From positions 248,001-312,000 of the forward strand of contig NZ_KQ948992.1 of the NCBI RefSeq assembly GCF_001514265.1: 64,000 bases of DNA. The letters are read 5' to 3'. This DNA is from Streptomyces resistomycificus (lineage in GTDB: Bacteria > Actinomycetota > Actinomycetes > Streptomycetales > Streptomycetaceae). The notes below the pieces were generated by a model. That model did not search any database. It was not told the origin of the DNA and worked only from the letters and a program-made list of their open reading frames with translations. A program made the translations under genes and the position numbers. Each line of letters starts with the position of its first letter. The first letter of the stretch is position 1. This document shows, one piece after another, positions 32,483 to 41,766 of the stretch.

Positions 32483-34708
32483 TCAGGTGCACACCACCAG
32501 CGCGTCCAGAGCCACCGCGCCCTGCCCCCTGGGCAGCACCATCAGCGGGTTGATGTCGAGCTCCGCGACATGGTCCCCGAGTTCGAGGGCCATGCGCTGC
32601 ACCCGCAGGACGACTTCGACGAGCGCGTCGAGGTCCGCCGGGGGGCGCCCCCGGACCCCGTCGAGCAGGGCCCGCCCGCGCAGCTCGGCACACATGTCCC
32701 GCGCCTGTTCCTCGCCGAAGGGCGGCACCCGCACGGCCACGTCCCGCAGCACCTCGACGAGCACCCCGCCCAGCCCGACGGTCACCGTCGGGCCGAACAG
32801 CTCGTCGTGGGTGACGCCGACGACCATCTCGACGCCCCGCTCGACCATCTGGCAGACGAGGACGCCGTCCAGGGAGACGTCCTCGTAGCGGGCGATGTCG
32901 GTCAGCTCCCGGTAGGCGTCCCGGACCTGGCTGGCCGAGGTCAACCCGATCTTCACCAGGCCGAGCTCCGTCTTGTGGGCGATCCGCGCGCCGGACGCCT
33001 TCATCACCACCGGGTAGCCCACCAGGCCGGCCGCCCGCACGGCCGCCGCCGCGCTGGTCACCAACTGCTCGCGCGGTACCCGGATCCCGTACGCCCGCAG
33101 CAGCTGCTTCGCCGCGTGCTCGCTCAGCTGCTGGCCGGGGCGCATCAGCTCGCGCGCCTTGCGGAAGGAGGGCGAAGGGGTGCGGGGTGCCGAGTCGAGA
33201 GGAGAGCGGTAGCGGGTCACGAAGCGGTGGTGGTCGAGGTGGGCGCGGACCGCGGTGAGGCAGTTGGCGACCGTGCGGAAGGTGGCCACCCGGGACGAGC
33301 CGAGCAGGACCTCGCGGTAGGCCGGTTCGGTGCCGACCGGCGACCCCCACACCACGCACACCAGTTTGTCGGTCCGCTCGGCGGCGTCCACCAGGTCCTG
33401 GACGAGCCGGTCGCTCAGGGGCGGGAAGGGCCCGGTGATCGGGCAGATCAGCACACCGACCTCGGGGTCGGCGAGGATCGCGTCGATGATCTTCCGGCCG
33501 CGCCAGTCGCCGACCGGGTGCCCGCCGTTGTCGACGGGGTTGGCCACGTTGAGGTACTCGGGTATCCACTGGTGCAGCTCGGCCTGCCGGGCCTGCGACA
33601 GCTCGGGCAGGCTCAGGCCGGCCTCGGTTGCCAGGTCGGCGACGTGCGCGCCCGTGCCGCCCGAGATCGAATAGACCACCACGCCGTCCGCCCGGGGCGG
33701 CCGGGCGCGGGCCAGCAGGGCGGCGGTGTCCTGGAGTTCGTCGAGGCCGTCGACCCGGATCACCCCGTACTGCCGCATCGCCGCGTCCACCACCGCGTCC
33801 GCGCCGGTCAGCTTGCCGGTGTGTGAGGCGGCCGTGCGGGCGCCGGTCTCGGTGCGGCCCACCTTGACCGCGACCACCGGCACCCCGCGCCGGGCGGCCC
33901 GGTCGGCGGCGAGCAGGAAGGAGCGGCCGTCCTTCAGCCCCTCGACGTAGCAGGCGATGGCGCCGACCTCGGGCTGCTCGGCGAAGTAGGAGAGGAAGTC
34001 GGAGGTCTCCAGGTCGGCCTCGTTGCCGGTGGGCGCCCAGTGGGAGAGCCGGATGCCGAGTTCCTGGAGGGCGAAGACGGGGCGGCCCTGGTGACCGGAC
34101 TGGGTGATCAGGGCGATCGCCGGACCGGCCAGGTCGTCCCGGAAGTGCTCGAAGGCGTTGAGGTTGGTGTTGGGGCCCAGCATCCGCATCCCGGACCTGT
34201 TCACGGCCGCCGCGAGCCGCGCCTGCGCGATCGCGCCCTCCGCACCGGTCTCCGCGAACCCGGAGGCGAAGACGACCGCGAACCTCACCTTGGCCTCGGC
34301 GAGTTCCTCGATCACGGGGAGGGGGTCGGCGACCAGCAGCACGGCGAGGTCGACCTGCTCGGGCAGGTCGGCGACGGAGGGGGAGCAGGGGATGCCGAAG
34401 ACGGACGGGCGGGTGGGATGCACAGGGTGCAGGCGGGCCCCGACGCGCTCGGACCAGGCGAGCAGTTGGCGGGTGACCCCCGTGTTGGGCCGCCCTTCGG
34501 CGTCCGAGGCACCGATCACCGCCACGGACCGAGGGCGGAAGAGGCGGTCCAGATCGGGGACGTCGGAGTACAGCGGCCGCCCGCTGACGTCGAGATCGTC
34601 GACCTCGGCGGGCCGGCCGTGGACGGCGGGTCCGGGTTGCTCGCCGCAGGCGATGACCCGGGCTCGGCGGGAGTCGGTGGTGAGGGTGCCGTGGGTTGAT
34701 CCAAGCAT
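32483..34708 (-). CDS. ADP-forming acyl-CoA synthetase (acetate-CoA ligase family)
   Basis: 741 residues from ATG 34708. The order is CoA-binding domain (PRSVAVIGASDAEGRPN), a flavodoxin-like Succ-CoA-ligase domain with phosphohistidine region (AASHTGKLTGADAV), and an ATP-grasp domain (AKQLLRAYGIRVPRE, GYPVVMKASGARIAHKTELG, AELDINPLMVLPRG). It makes acyl-CoA with ATP to ADP and Pi. The substrate could be a short acid released in the pathway, such as propionate or acetate, but this is inference. It leads the operon with the hydratase. Confidence 0.9.
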   Translation of the reverse strand: MLGSTHGTLTTDSRRARVIACGEQPGPAVHGRPAEVDDLDVSGRPLYSDVPDLDRLFRPRSVAVIGASDAEGRPNTGVTRQLLAWSERVGARLHPVHPTRPSVFGIPCSPSVADLPEQVDLAVLLVADPLPVIEELAEAKVRFAVVFASGFAETGAEGAIAQARLAAAVNRSGMRMLGPNTNLNAFEHFRDDLAGPAIALITQSGHQGRPVFALQELGIRLSHWAPTGNEADLETSDFLSYFAEQPEVGAIACYVEGLKDGRSFLLAADRAARRGVPVVAVKVGRTETGARTAASHTGKLTGADAVVDAAMRQYGVIRVDGLDELQDTAALLARARPPRADGVVVYSISGGTGAHVADLATEAGLSLPELSQARQAELHQWIPEYLNVANPVDNGGHPVGDWRGRKIIDAILADPEVGVLICPITGPFPPLSDRLVQDLVDAAERTDKLVCVVWGSPVGTEPAYREVLLGSSRVATFRTVANCLTAVRAHLDHHRFVTRYRSPLDSAPRTPSPSFRKARELMRPGQQLSEHAAKQLLRAYGIRVPREQLVTSAAAAVRAAGLVGYPVVMKASGARIAHKTELGLVKIGLTSASQVRDAYRELTDIARYEDVSLDGVLVCQMVERGVEMVVGVTHDELFGPTVTVGLGGVLVEVLRDVAVRVPPFGEEQARDMCAELRGRALLDGVRGRPPADLDALVEVVLRVQRMALELGDHVAELDINPLMVLPRGQGAVALDALVVCT

Positions 34709-34741
34709 CGGTCCGCCCGCTCCTGTGTGACAGCCAATTAA

Positions 34742-34756
34742 CTGACGGTCTGTCAG
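34742..34756. promoter_or_regulatory. Regulon palindrome 5
   Basis: CTGACGGTCTGTCAG, with perfect arms; the operator proximal to the synthetase gene. Together with palindrome 6 it encloses a TAATCT -10-like element on the minus strand. Confidence 0.78.
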
Positions 34757-34765
34757 ATTACAGAA

Positions 34766-34780
34766 CTGACGGGTTGTCAG
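34766..34780. promoter_or_regulatory. Regulon palindrome 6
   Basis: CTGACGGGTTGTCAG, with perfect arms. Its centre lies 24 bases from that of palindrome 5. On the minus strand TTCCTG overlaps its outer edge, 17 bases from TAATCT. Confidence 0.78.
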
Positions 34781-34885
34781 GAACGGCCCTGCACGCAAAG
34801 GATGCCCTCCGGACCGGCGAGGGAACCGTGGGGAGGGGGAGTCGGGGAGTCCGGAGGCAGGCGGGGGAGAGCGGAGGCGGGAGTT

Positions 34886-36112
34886 CTACGTCACCGGCAG
34901 GCGGGAGGTCTGCCGTGATCCGTCCCTGGCGACGGCCTTCGCGATCTTCGCCGCGTCGATGGCCAGCTCGCGGAACATCCCGCTGATGGGGTTGGTGAAG
35001 CCGCTGAAGAACAGGCCGGGGGCGTTGTCGGGGCAGCGGGCGCCGTGCACGACCGGCCTGCCGCGGGGGTCCAGCACGTCGAGGTGGCCGACGAGGTCCT
35101 CCAGGGCCCGGGTGTAACCGGTGGCCGCGATCACGGCGTCCGGCTCGACACGGGTGCCGTCGGCGAGGACGACCTTGCCGTCCTCGAACGCCTCGACGGC
35201 GGCCACGACCTCCACGGTGCCCTTGCGGACTGCGTCGATCAGGCCCACGTCCTGTACGGGGATGGAACCCTCGTTGACGCGGGAGTAGAGGCCGGTTTGG
35301 GGGCGGGGCAGACCGTGGGCCGAGAGGTCGGGCACGCTGAGTCTGGCCATCGGTCTGGCCAGCCGGTCGACGACGGCCACCGGCAGGTGCCGGACCAGGA
35401 CGCCGGTGTACTGGGCGGCCCAGCCGGCTGTCGAACGGCGGACGATGTGCGGGGCGGTGCGGACGGACAGCCGTACCCGCGAGGCGCCGCCCTCGACCAG
35501 GTCGACGGCGATCTCGGCGCCGGTGTTGCCGACCCCGACGACGAGGACGTCACGGCCCGCGTAGGCCTCCGGGTTGCGGTACTCGGCGGCGTGCCGGAGG
35601 TCGCCGGTGTAGGAGTCGCGGCCCGGCCAGTCGGGCACCCGGGGCGTGTGGTTGTGGCCGGTGGCGACGACCACCGCGGCGCCGGTCAGCTCCCGGCCGC
35701 CGGTGGCGTGCAGCAGCCATCCGGTGCCGTCGGGGGAGCGGTCGACGCGGGAGACCTCGACGCCGGTGATGATCTCCAGCTCGTGGTGCTCGGCGTACTT
35801 CTCCAGGTACCGCACCACGTTGTCCCGGGAGACCCAGCGGCCGAACCGGCGCGGCATCGGCAGCCCCGGCAGTCCCGACAGACGGCGGGTGGTGTGCAGG
35901 TGCAGCCGGTCGTAGTGCCCCCGCCAGGAGGCTCCGACGCGGTCGGACTTCTCCAGGACGACGGCACGCAGTCCCCGGGCGCGCAGCGCGTACGCGGCGG
36001 CGAGCCCGCCGGGGCCGCCGCCGATGACGTACACGGGGCGGTCTGCGGGTTCTGCGCGGTTCGGCTCCGCGGGGTTCGCGGACGCGGAAGGGGACGCGGT
36101 CGAGTCGGCCAT
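34886..36112 (-). CDS. Flavin-containing monooxygenase-like NAD(P)/FAD oxidoreductase
   Basis: 408 residues from ATG 36112. FAD motif YVIGGGPGGLAAAYALRAR near residue 28, NADPH motif VVGVGNTGAEIAVDLVEGG near 195, and ATG motifs VVVATGHNHTP and AVIAATGYTR. It resembles Baeyer-Villiger/YUCCA-type monooxygenases. The classical FxGxxxHxxxW motif is not clear; the segment near it reads WPGRDSYTGDLRHA. It could oxygenate a ketone or amine. No palindrome lies upstream, so its membership in the island pathway is uncertain. Confidence 0.85.
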   Translation of the reverse strand: MADSTASPSASANPAEPNRAEPADRPVYVIGGGPGGLAAAYALRARGLRAVVLEKSDRVGASWRGHYDRLHLHTTRRLSGLPGLPMPRRFGRWVSRDNVVRYLEKYAEHHELEIITGVEVSRVDRSPDGTGWLLHATGGRELTGAAVVVATGHNHTPRVPDWPGRDSYTGDLRHAAEYRNPEAYAGRDVLVVGVGNTGAEIAVDLVEGGASRVRLSVRTAPHIVRRSTAGWAAQYTGVLVRHLPVAVVDRLARPMARLSVPDLSAHGLPRPQTGLYSRVNEGSIPVQDVGLIDAVRKGTVEVVAAVEAFEDGKVVLADGTRVEPDAVIAATGYTRALEDLVGHLDVLDPRGRPVVHGARCPDNAPGLFFSGFTNPISGMFRELAIDAAKIAKAVARDGSRQTSRLPVT

Positions 36113-36240
36113 GTTCGCGAGCGTAATCACGCACCGGGTTGATGGGTCTCGGTCAAGACGGGAATTGGTTGCGGATTGATCACGGCTGTAGGAGGAGTGG
36201 GCGGGACCCGTGGCGCAGGGCGCCCGGTTGTGAGGGAGGA

Positions 36241-36470
36241 GTGGGGGAGCGGCGGGATCAGCCCTCGGACGCATACGTCCTCCCGTCCAAGCAGGAGTGG
36301 ACCTCGCAGCGCGTTGGCATCACCTGATCTACGTCGTCGCCCGCACTCTGCGCATCGAGGTGACCGACACCCGTGGTGATCGCCTGCCCTGCCCACAAGT
36401 CCCCGCCCGCGACGCGGAGTCCGGCCGGGCCTCCTCACTGCTGGCCCACCGTCTGCGCGTCCAACTGCCG
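36241..36470 (+). pseudogene. Decayed RsbW-type ATP-binding protein gene
   Basis: After GGAGGA (36235-36240), GTG 36241 opens a frame ending SDAYVLPSKQEWTSQRVGIT and stop, which looks like the N-terminus of a GHKL anti-sigma-type ATPase. In another frame (36297 on) the C-terminal piece LRIEVTDTRGDRLP ... DAESGR follows, where intact homologues continue GLLLVDALADRW; here the frame is shifted. The central ATP-binding part is deleted. This 636-base interval (36113-36748) holds no other gene I can support. Confidence 0.55.
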
Positions 36471-36641
36471 CCCCCACCGCCGTTCCGGTCACCGGCGCCG
36501 CCGCCGACGGTCCGCCACCCCTTCCAGACCTGCGACGGGTGCGACCGGCCCTCCGCGCGGCCCACCCCGGCCGCTGCCGGGACTGCCGGGACCATCCGGA
36601 CCATCGGGACCCCGTGTCCCCGCCCGGCTGACAACGCGACG

Positions 36642-36680
36642 ACGGCGCCGGGCCCGACTCGCGGAGGGGCCCGGCGCCGT
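36642..36680. terminator. Perfect GC hairpin after the tannase-like gene
   Basis: GGCGCCGGGCCC (36644-36655) pairs perfectly with GGGCCCGGCGCC (36667-36678) across an 11-base loop. It lies about 70 bases after the stop of the minus-strand gene at 36749. Confidence 0.7.
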
Positions 36681-36748
36681 GGCGGGCGGTGGCCGGAGAC
36701 ATGACGGGAGACCGGTACCGCGTGCAAGGGGCCGCCGGGGCGGCGGAG

Positions 36749-38371
36749 TTACTTCTTCTTGTTCTTGTGGCCCGTCACCTTCGCGATCCACGTGATGAAG
36801 TCGCCCGGGTCGGTGTTGGCGCCGTGGCCCTGGTCCCAGTAGTAGAGGTGGTTGACGTCGTCGCCGAGGCCCGCCGCGGCGGCGGCGAGGTTCGCGGAGA
36901 CGGTCAGCGAGGTGTCGCTGTCCTCCGTGCCGAGACGGATCCACCAGTGCTTGGAGCGGCCGGGGTTCCCGCGCTCCAGGTGGTACATCGGGTTCATCAG
37001 GTTCAGCGTCTCGGGGATGTCGCTCGCGACGCGCTTGCTGCTGAGCCCCGTGGTGTCGTTCTTGGCGCCGTACGCCGTGAAGTGGCGGTTCTGGGTCGTG
37101 CCCGCTCCGAACAGGTTGTTCTCGCCCGCCGACAGGTCGAAGGCGTCGAAGGCGGGGACGGTCTTCTTGCGGGCGCCCACGTGGGTGAGGAAGTCGGCCC
37201 AGCTGAAAGTGGCCTTGCCGCCGGACCAGGTGATGAAGGTGTTCGCGGCGAGGTAGGTCGCGCGGTCGGAGTCCGACAGGCCCTTCAGGTACGTGGTCGC
37301 CGAGGGCTCCAGGTACTGCTTGACCAGGTACTCGTCGTAGTTGCGGGCCGTGAGCGTGCCGAAGCCGTTCAGGCCGCGCAGTTTCAGGGAGGCCTGGTAC
37401 TCGGCGAACTGCGCCTGCAGGACCTTGGAGACGGTCTGGTCGACCTGCTTGCCGGTGCTGAGCTTGTTGGCGCCCCAGTTCCACTCGTAGGCGCCGTCGG
37501 CGTGCTCCAGGTCGGTGATCGGGCACCAGGCGCCGGTCGCGAAGATCGCGTCGGAGGCGTCGGCGGCGCCGAGTTCCTTGAGGTACTTGTCGTAGATCCT
37601 GCTGTCGCCGGAGGCGCCCAACAGGGCGGACAGGGCACCGCCGGCGCTGGTGCCCGCGGAGACGATCCGCTCGACGTTGCCGGGGATGCGGCCCTTGTTG
37701 GACCTGATGTAGCGCACCGCCGCCTTGAGGTCGACGATCGCGGCCGGGGCGGTGCCGTAGTACTCGCCGGCGGAGTTCTTGAGGGTACGGCCGCGGGCGC
37801 CGGGCTCGATGACTACGTAACCGGCGGCCAGGGCGAGGAGTTGGTTGCTGGACGTGGCGCCGCCCGTGGCGTTGGTGTTGCCGTTCGCGTTGGAGGCCGC
37901 GCCGCTGGGCGCGCCGCTGGGCGCGCCGCCACCGCCACCGCCCATGGCCGAGCCGCCGCCGCCGACCTTGGTGGCGTCCGCGACGGAGGAGGGCATGTAG
38001 CCGCCGACGGAGTTGGCGAGCAGGATGGGCGCGTCGGTGGCGTCCACCGCCTTGCCGTCGATCTTGACGGGGGCGCTGACGATCAGGCTCTGGTAGGTCT
38101 CGTCGACCGGCTTGGCGACGTAGGTGATCGCCTTCCAGAAGTGGTACGTCACCGAGTGCTCGGTGCCGTCCGTGTCGGTGATCGTCGTGGTCAGCTCGCT
38201 GTAGGCGTCCTTGTCGAAGACGAGGGAGCCGGAGCCGGAGGACGACGCCGTCGAGTCGGTCTTGTCGTCCGACGCCTGGGCGGAGAGGGCGATGCCGCCG
38301 ACTGCCGCGACGCCCGCGGTCGCCCCGATCCCCAAGACGACGCTCCTGCGCTTCACTGCCCTGTGCTTCAC
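36749..38371 (-). CDS. Secreted subtype-B-tannase-like alpha/beta hydrolase
   Basis: 540 residues from GTG 38371 (GAGAGG upstream). An export signal (KRRSVVLGIGATAGVAAVG) is followed by a Ser/Thr-rich mature start. The nucleophile motif is VSAGTSAGGALSALLGASG, with GAWCPITDLEHADGAYEWN and YYWDQGHGANTDPGDF (histidine) near the end, a pattern of bacterial tannases and feruloyl esterases. A Gly/Ala/Asn-rich insert lies near residues 138-175. It would hydrolyse galloyl or related aromatic esters outside the cell, releasing aromatic acids. It has no regulon palindrome. Confidence 0.82.
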   Translation of the reverse strand: MKHRAVKRRSVVLGIGATAGVAAVGGIALSAQASDDKTDSTASSSGSGSLVFDKDAYSELTTTITDTDGTEHSVTYHFWKAITYVAKPVDETYQSLIVSAPVKIDGKAVDATDAPILLANSVGGYMPSSVADATKVGGGGSAMGGGGGGAPSGAPSGAASNANGNTNATGGATSSNQLLALAAGYVVIEPGARGRTLKNSAGEYYGTAPAAIVDLKAAVRYIRSNKGRIPGNVERIVSAGTSAGGALSALLGASGDSRIYDKYLKELGAADASDAIFATGAWCPITDLEHADGAYEWNWGANKLSTGKQVDQTVSKVLQAQFAEYQASLKLRGLNGFGTLTARNYDEYLVKQYLEPSATTYLKGLSDSDRATYLAANTFITWSGGKATFSWADFLTHVGARKKTVPAFDAFDLSAGENNLFGAGTTQNRHFTAYGAKNDTTGLSSKRVASDIPETLNLMNPMYHLERGNPGRSKHWWIRLGTEDSDTSLTVSANLAAAAAGLGDDVNHLYYWDQGHGANTDPGDFITWIAKVTGHKNKKK

Positions 38372-38604
38372 CGTGGTGCCTCTCTCGTGCCGTGCCTGCC
38401 AGGCAGGTGCCGGTTTCGGCCTTGCGGAAGCGAACGTAATCGCGTGCTGACGGAATCGCCAACAATCCAGCCACATTCACGGGGGACGCACAGTTTCATG
38501 GGGAGTGCACAGGGATTAGCTAGCCATCCTCTTATGGAACGCAAAGGTTTGACGTCGGAATCACCCCTCCCGGTGTCTTGCGGAAGTCCCGCCCGTCCGC
38601 TGAA

Positions 38605-38619
38605 CTGACGTACCGTCAG
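38605..38619. promoter_or_regulatory. Regulon palindrome 7 (DoxX-DUF35)
   Basis: CTGACGTACCGTCAG, with perfect arms. It ends 29 bases before ATG 38649 of the DoxX gene. Confidence 0.75.
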
Positions 38620-38648
38620 ATATGGCTTCGGCGTCGGCAGGAGCGTCC

Positions 38649-39098
38649 ATGGACACGATCTGGCTCACCGGTGCGCAGTGGTTGGCCGTGTTGCGTATCG
38701 GGCTCGGGCTGTGGTGGCTGGAGAGCTGGCGGCACAAGGACAAGAAGGCCTGGTTCGAGGGGGCGGGGATCGCCTGGGCCGCGGACGTGGCGGCCAAGCA
38801 CCGGTGGAACGCGGTGCGCGGCGGCTTCGGCGTCGTCGTCACGCCGTATCCGAAGACCATGGCGTACGTCGTCGTGTACGCGGAGCTCGCGCTCGGCCTC
38901 GGGTTGATCCTCGGCGCCCTGACGCCGGTCGCCCTGGTCGGCGGGTTGCTGCTCAACCTGCTCTACCTGGTGCTGATGATCCACGACTGGGCCGAGCAGG
39001 GGCAGAACTCGATGATGGCGCTGATCTCGGTGGTGGCCCTGTTCGGGATGTCCTGGCAGACCTGGTCGCTGGACAGCGCGCTGGGGCTCTTCGGGTGA
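38649..39098 (+). CDS. DoxX-family membrane protein
   Basis: 149 residues from ATG 38649 (AGGAG 5 bases upstream; ATG 38622 is less likely because it lies next to the operator). About four membrane helices: QWLAVLRIGLGLWWLESW, then AYVVVYAELALGLGLILGA, PVALVGGLLLNLLYLVLM and ALISVVALFGMSW. DoxX-type proteins are small quinone-linked or scaffold membrane proteins. It is the first gene of a two-gene unit in the palindrome regulon, and its stop overlaps the DUF35 start. Confidence 0.82.
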   Translation: MDTIWLTGAQWLAVLRIGLGLWWLESWRHKDKKAWFEGAGIAWAADVAAKHRWNAVRGGFGVVVTPYPKTMAYVVVYAELALGLGLILGALTPVALVGGLLLNLLYLVLMIHDWAEQGQNSMMALISVVALFGMSWQTWSLDSALGLFG

Positions 39099-39487
39099 GC
39101 GCGCGCTTCGACCTCCCCGAGGCGGACGGCTTCACCCGGACGTACTGGGACGCGGCGGCGCGGGGGCGGCTGCTGCTCCGGCGCTGCGGGGAGTGCGGGC
39201 GACCCCACCACTACCCGCGCGAGTTCTGCCCGCACTGCTGGAGCGAGGACGTCGACTGGGAGCCGGCGAGCGGCCGGGCCACGCTCTACACCTGGTCCGT
39301 CGTCCACCGCAACGACCTGCCGCCCTTCGCCGAGCGCACCCCCTACGTCGCCGCGGTCGTCGACCTCGCCGAGGGCCCGCGGATGATGACGCAGGTCGTG
39401 GAGTGCGCGCCTGATCGGCTGCGGGCCGGGATGCCACTGGAGGTCACCTTCGCCGACGGGGTGCCGGTGTTCCGGCCGGGTGGGTGA
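39095..39487 (+). CDS. Zn-ribbon/OB-fold protein (DUF35, ChsH2-like)
   Basis: 130 residues from GTG 39095, overlapping the DoxX stop (GTGA). The rubredoxin-like zinc ribbon is visible as RRCGECGRPHHYPREFCPHC (C-x2-C ... C-x2-C), followed by an OB fold with TLYTWSVVHRNDLPPFAE. In actinobacteria DUF35 proteins pair with thiolase-fold lipid-transfer proteins and donate CoA-acyl binding, as ChsH2 does for Ltp2 aldolase. The likely partner is the Ltp at 43682, which has no adjacent DUF35. It belongs to the palindrome regulon. Confidence 0.87.
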   Translation: MSARFDLPEADGFTRTYWDAAARGRLLLRRCGECGRPHHYPREFCPHCWSEDVDWEPASGRATLYTWSVVHRNDLPPFAERTPYVAAVVDLAEGPRMMTQVVECAPDRLRAGMPLEVTFADGVPVFRPGG

Positions 39488-39543
39488 GGCGGGGGCGGTG
39501 GGGCCGCCTTCGGAGGCGCTGACCGAAGAGATTCAATGGCCCG

Positions 39544-40140
39544 ATGAGCCACGTCGACCAGTACCCCTCCCGCCCCTTCCCCGACCTCCACGCCCACGGC
39601 ATACGCCTGTGCCCCTGGGATCCCGACTCCGACGCCGACTGCGCGACCTGGCTGCGGGGGACGACGGAGCCGGAGTTCCGGCGTTGGAACACCCCGCTCA
39701 GGCCGGTCACCGACCTGGCGGGCGCCCGCGAGTCGCTGCGCGGCAAGGCCGTGCGGGCCCTGGACGGGTCGGCGGCGTCGTACCGGGTGGCCGACGCCGA
39801 CAGCGGTACGACGCTGGGGCACATCGGCGTCCAGGACATCGACCACACCATGCGCCTGGCCCGCGTCGGCTACTGGGTCCTGCCCGAGGCCCGGGGCCGC
39901 CGTGTCGCCACCCGTGCCCTCGCCCTCGCCTCCCACTGGGCCTTCACCGACCTCGGCCTGTACCGACTGGAACTCGGCCACGCCCTCGGCCACGACGCCT
40001 CCTGCCGGGTCGCCGAGCGCTGCGGGTTCCGGTACGAGGGGACACTGCGCGGCGCGATGTTCGAGGCAGGCCGGCAGGACGCCTTCAGGGACCTGCACCT
40101 GCACGCGCGCCTGGCCACGGATCCGGCCCCGGAGCTTTGA
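39544..40140 (+). CDS. GNAT acetyltransferase (RimJ/RimL type)
   Basis: 198 residues. VGYWVLPEARGRRVATRALALASHWAF is the acetyl-CoA binding region (R-G-R-R-V-A) near residue 118, and AERCGFRYEGTLRGAMFEAG is typical of RimL-like N-terminal or small-molecule acetyltransferases. The RimL-like members acetylate ribosomal protein N-termini or antibiotics. The gene starts 57 bases after the DUF35 stop and may be read through, but has no operator of its own. Confidence 0.85.
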   Translation: MSHVDQYPSRPFPDLHAHGIRLCPWDPDSDADCATWLRGTTEPEFRRWNTPLRPVTDLAGARESLRGKAVRALDGSAASYRVADADSGTTLGHIGVQDIDHTMRLARVGYWVLPEARGRRVATRALALASHWAFTDLGLYRLELGHALGHDASCRVAERCGFRYEGTLRGAMFEAGRQDAFRDLHLHARLATDPAPEL

Positions 40141-40675
40141 CCTGAATCCGCAACGCTCCGCGTCGTGGCTGTGTCAGCGTCTCTTGGCGTCGCATGCGCG
40201 TGCGAGTGGTGGGTTCCGCCGGGGCAGCCTGCTCGGCATGGATCGAGACCGCCTGCTCATCGAGAGCACGCTGAGCCCCCCTTCGAACCCGCACCCGCCG
40301 ATGTCGCGGAACTCAGCACGCGGATCGCCCGTCTCGAACACGGCCTCGGGGAGCAATGGAACAGTGGTTGGCGCCAAGTATTGACCGACGTCATGGACGT
40401 CGTTGACGGCGGGCGTTCCCGCCGGGCACCCGTGCTTGTCCGGTTCGGCGTCGGCGAGGCGCGGTATCCGCCGAGATCTCGGGCTGGGCGAGGACGTCGC
40501 CGCGGTGTACGACTCGGACCGGCCCCGGGGCCATCATCGGATGCTGATCCGCCGGCGTAGCGAGGTCGTGTCGGACATTCAGCGAGACCGCCGTCGTCAT
40601 CACCGCGAAGTCCGCCGGGCGCGAGGTCTTCGGCCTCGCCACCGCAGGCGTCCGTCTCGCTTGACTTCTTGCGCG
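40141..40675. other. Interval without a defensible gene
   Basis: 535 bases between the GNAT stop and the LysR stop. Short open stretches, for example the one containing VAELSTRIARLEHGLGEQW around 40300, look protein-like but lack a start and are broken. It may contain gene remnants. Codon bias here is weaker than in the neighbours. Confidence 0.4.
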
Positions 40676-41578
40676 TCAGTCCGGCAGCCAGTGCAGCTCG
40701 TGCGCCAGGGTTTTGGCGACGGCACGGACGCGGCGGTGCAACGGCGACTGCTCGCGTGGGAGGACCAGGTGGATCGTCAGGCTGGGCCCGCCCCGCAGCG
40801 GTCGCCAGGTGAGACCGGCCGGTTGTGCCGTGACCGCGGCTTCTCCGGCCGGGGCGAGGGTGACCCCGTCGCGCAGGTCGCGCTGAGACATGTCGAAGGA
40901 GACTGCGGGCGTGTGGAACCGGGGGTGTGGTCGGGTGTCTCGGAACAGTGCGGACAGCTGATCGTGGATCACGGGGTTGGCCGCACGGTCCGGGAGTCGC
41001 AGCGGATACGCGGCCGCGTCGGCGATCTCGATCTCCGGGTGTTCGGCCAGCGGATGGTGCTGCGCCAGCTGGACCCCGATGCGCGCACGCCGCAGCAGGA
41101 ACCGGCGCACGCCACGGCCCGGCTGTTCACCGCGGGTGATACCGGCATCGATGCGGCCGTCGGCGACCGCGGGGGAGATCTCCGGTGTCGCCATCGGGAC
41201 CGCGCCGACCTCGAGTCCGCTGTTGCCGCGAATCAGCCTGTCCACCAGGGCAGGTGCCGTCTCGGCCCCGGTACTGAGGCTGTATCCGATGCGCAGCGTG
41301 CCCAGTTCACCGACCGCCGCGCTCCGGGCGGTGTCCCATGCCCGGTCCAGCGCCGCCAGTGCGGGCGGCGCGGACTCCGCCAAAGCCGCGCCGGCCGTGG
41401 TCAATACGACGCTACGCGTGGTGCGGACCAGCAGAGCCGTACCGAGTTCCGCCTCCAATCGGCGCATCCGGGCGCTGAGTGCGGGCTGCGCGATGCCGAT
41501 CCGTGCGGCCGCGCGGGTGAAGTTCAACTCCTGCGCCAGCACCAGGAAGTACCGCAGGCTCACCGTATCCGGCGCCAC
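40676..41578 (-). CDS. LysR-family transcriptional regulator
   Basis: 300 residues from GTG 41578 (GGGAGGG 4 bases upstream). The winged helix-turn-helix reads LRYFLVLAQELNFTRAAAR, QPALSARMRRLEAELGTAL; the ligand-binding domain follows (IGYSLSTGAETAPALVDRL). It is divergent from the DUF1330 gene at 41767 with 188 bases between them, the classical LysR-target layout. It probably controls that gene together with its own. Confidence 0.92.
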   Translation of the reverse strand: MAPDTVSLRYFLVLAQELNFTRAAARIGIAQPALSARMRRLEAELGTALLVRTTRSVVLTTAGAALAESAPPALAALDRAWDTARSAAVGELGTLRIGYSLSTGAETAPALVDRLIRGNSGLEVGAVPMATPEISPAVADGRIDAGITRGEQPGRGVRRFLLRRARIGVQLAQHHPLAEHPEIEIADAAAYPLRLPDRAANPVIHDQLSALFRDTRPHPRFHTPAVSFDMSQRDLRDGVTLAPAGEAAVTAQPAGLTWRPLRGGPSLTIHLVLPREQSPLHRRVRAVAKTLAHELHWLPD

Positions 41579-41766
41579 GTGCCCTCCCTGCCGATTGATA
41601 ACGATCCATTCTGAGCCTAGCCCGTACCGGTCTTTCCCTCGACCGCACATCAAGCCCTAACCTGCGCCTATGGCGATTCAACTGACCGCAGTACCCGTCG
41701 CCGGGATCGATCGATCTGAGTGTCAATTCGAAGTCGGACGTGTCCGGCCCAACACAGGAGGATTCC

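Noticed and set aside
36329-36727. Minus-strand ORF over the pseudogene interval
   Set aside because: Overlaps the terminator of the tannase-like gene and the ATPase remnant; no ribosome site.
40403-41614. 403-codon plus-strand ORF across the LysR gene
   Set aside because: It is the shadow of a LysR gene with clear motifs on the other strand.
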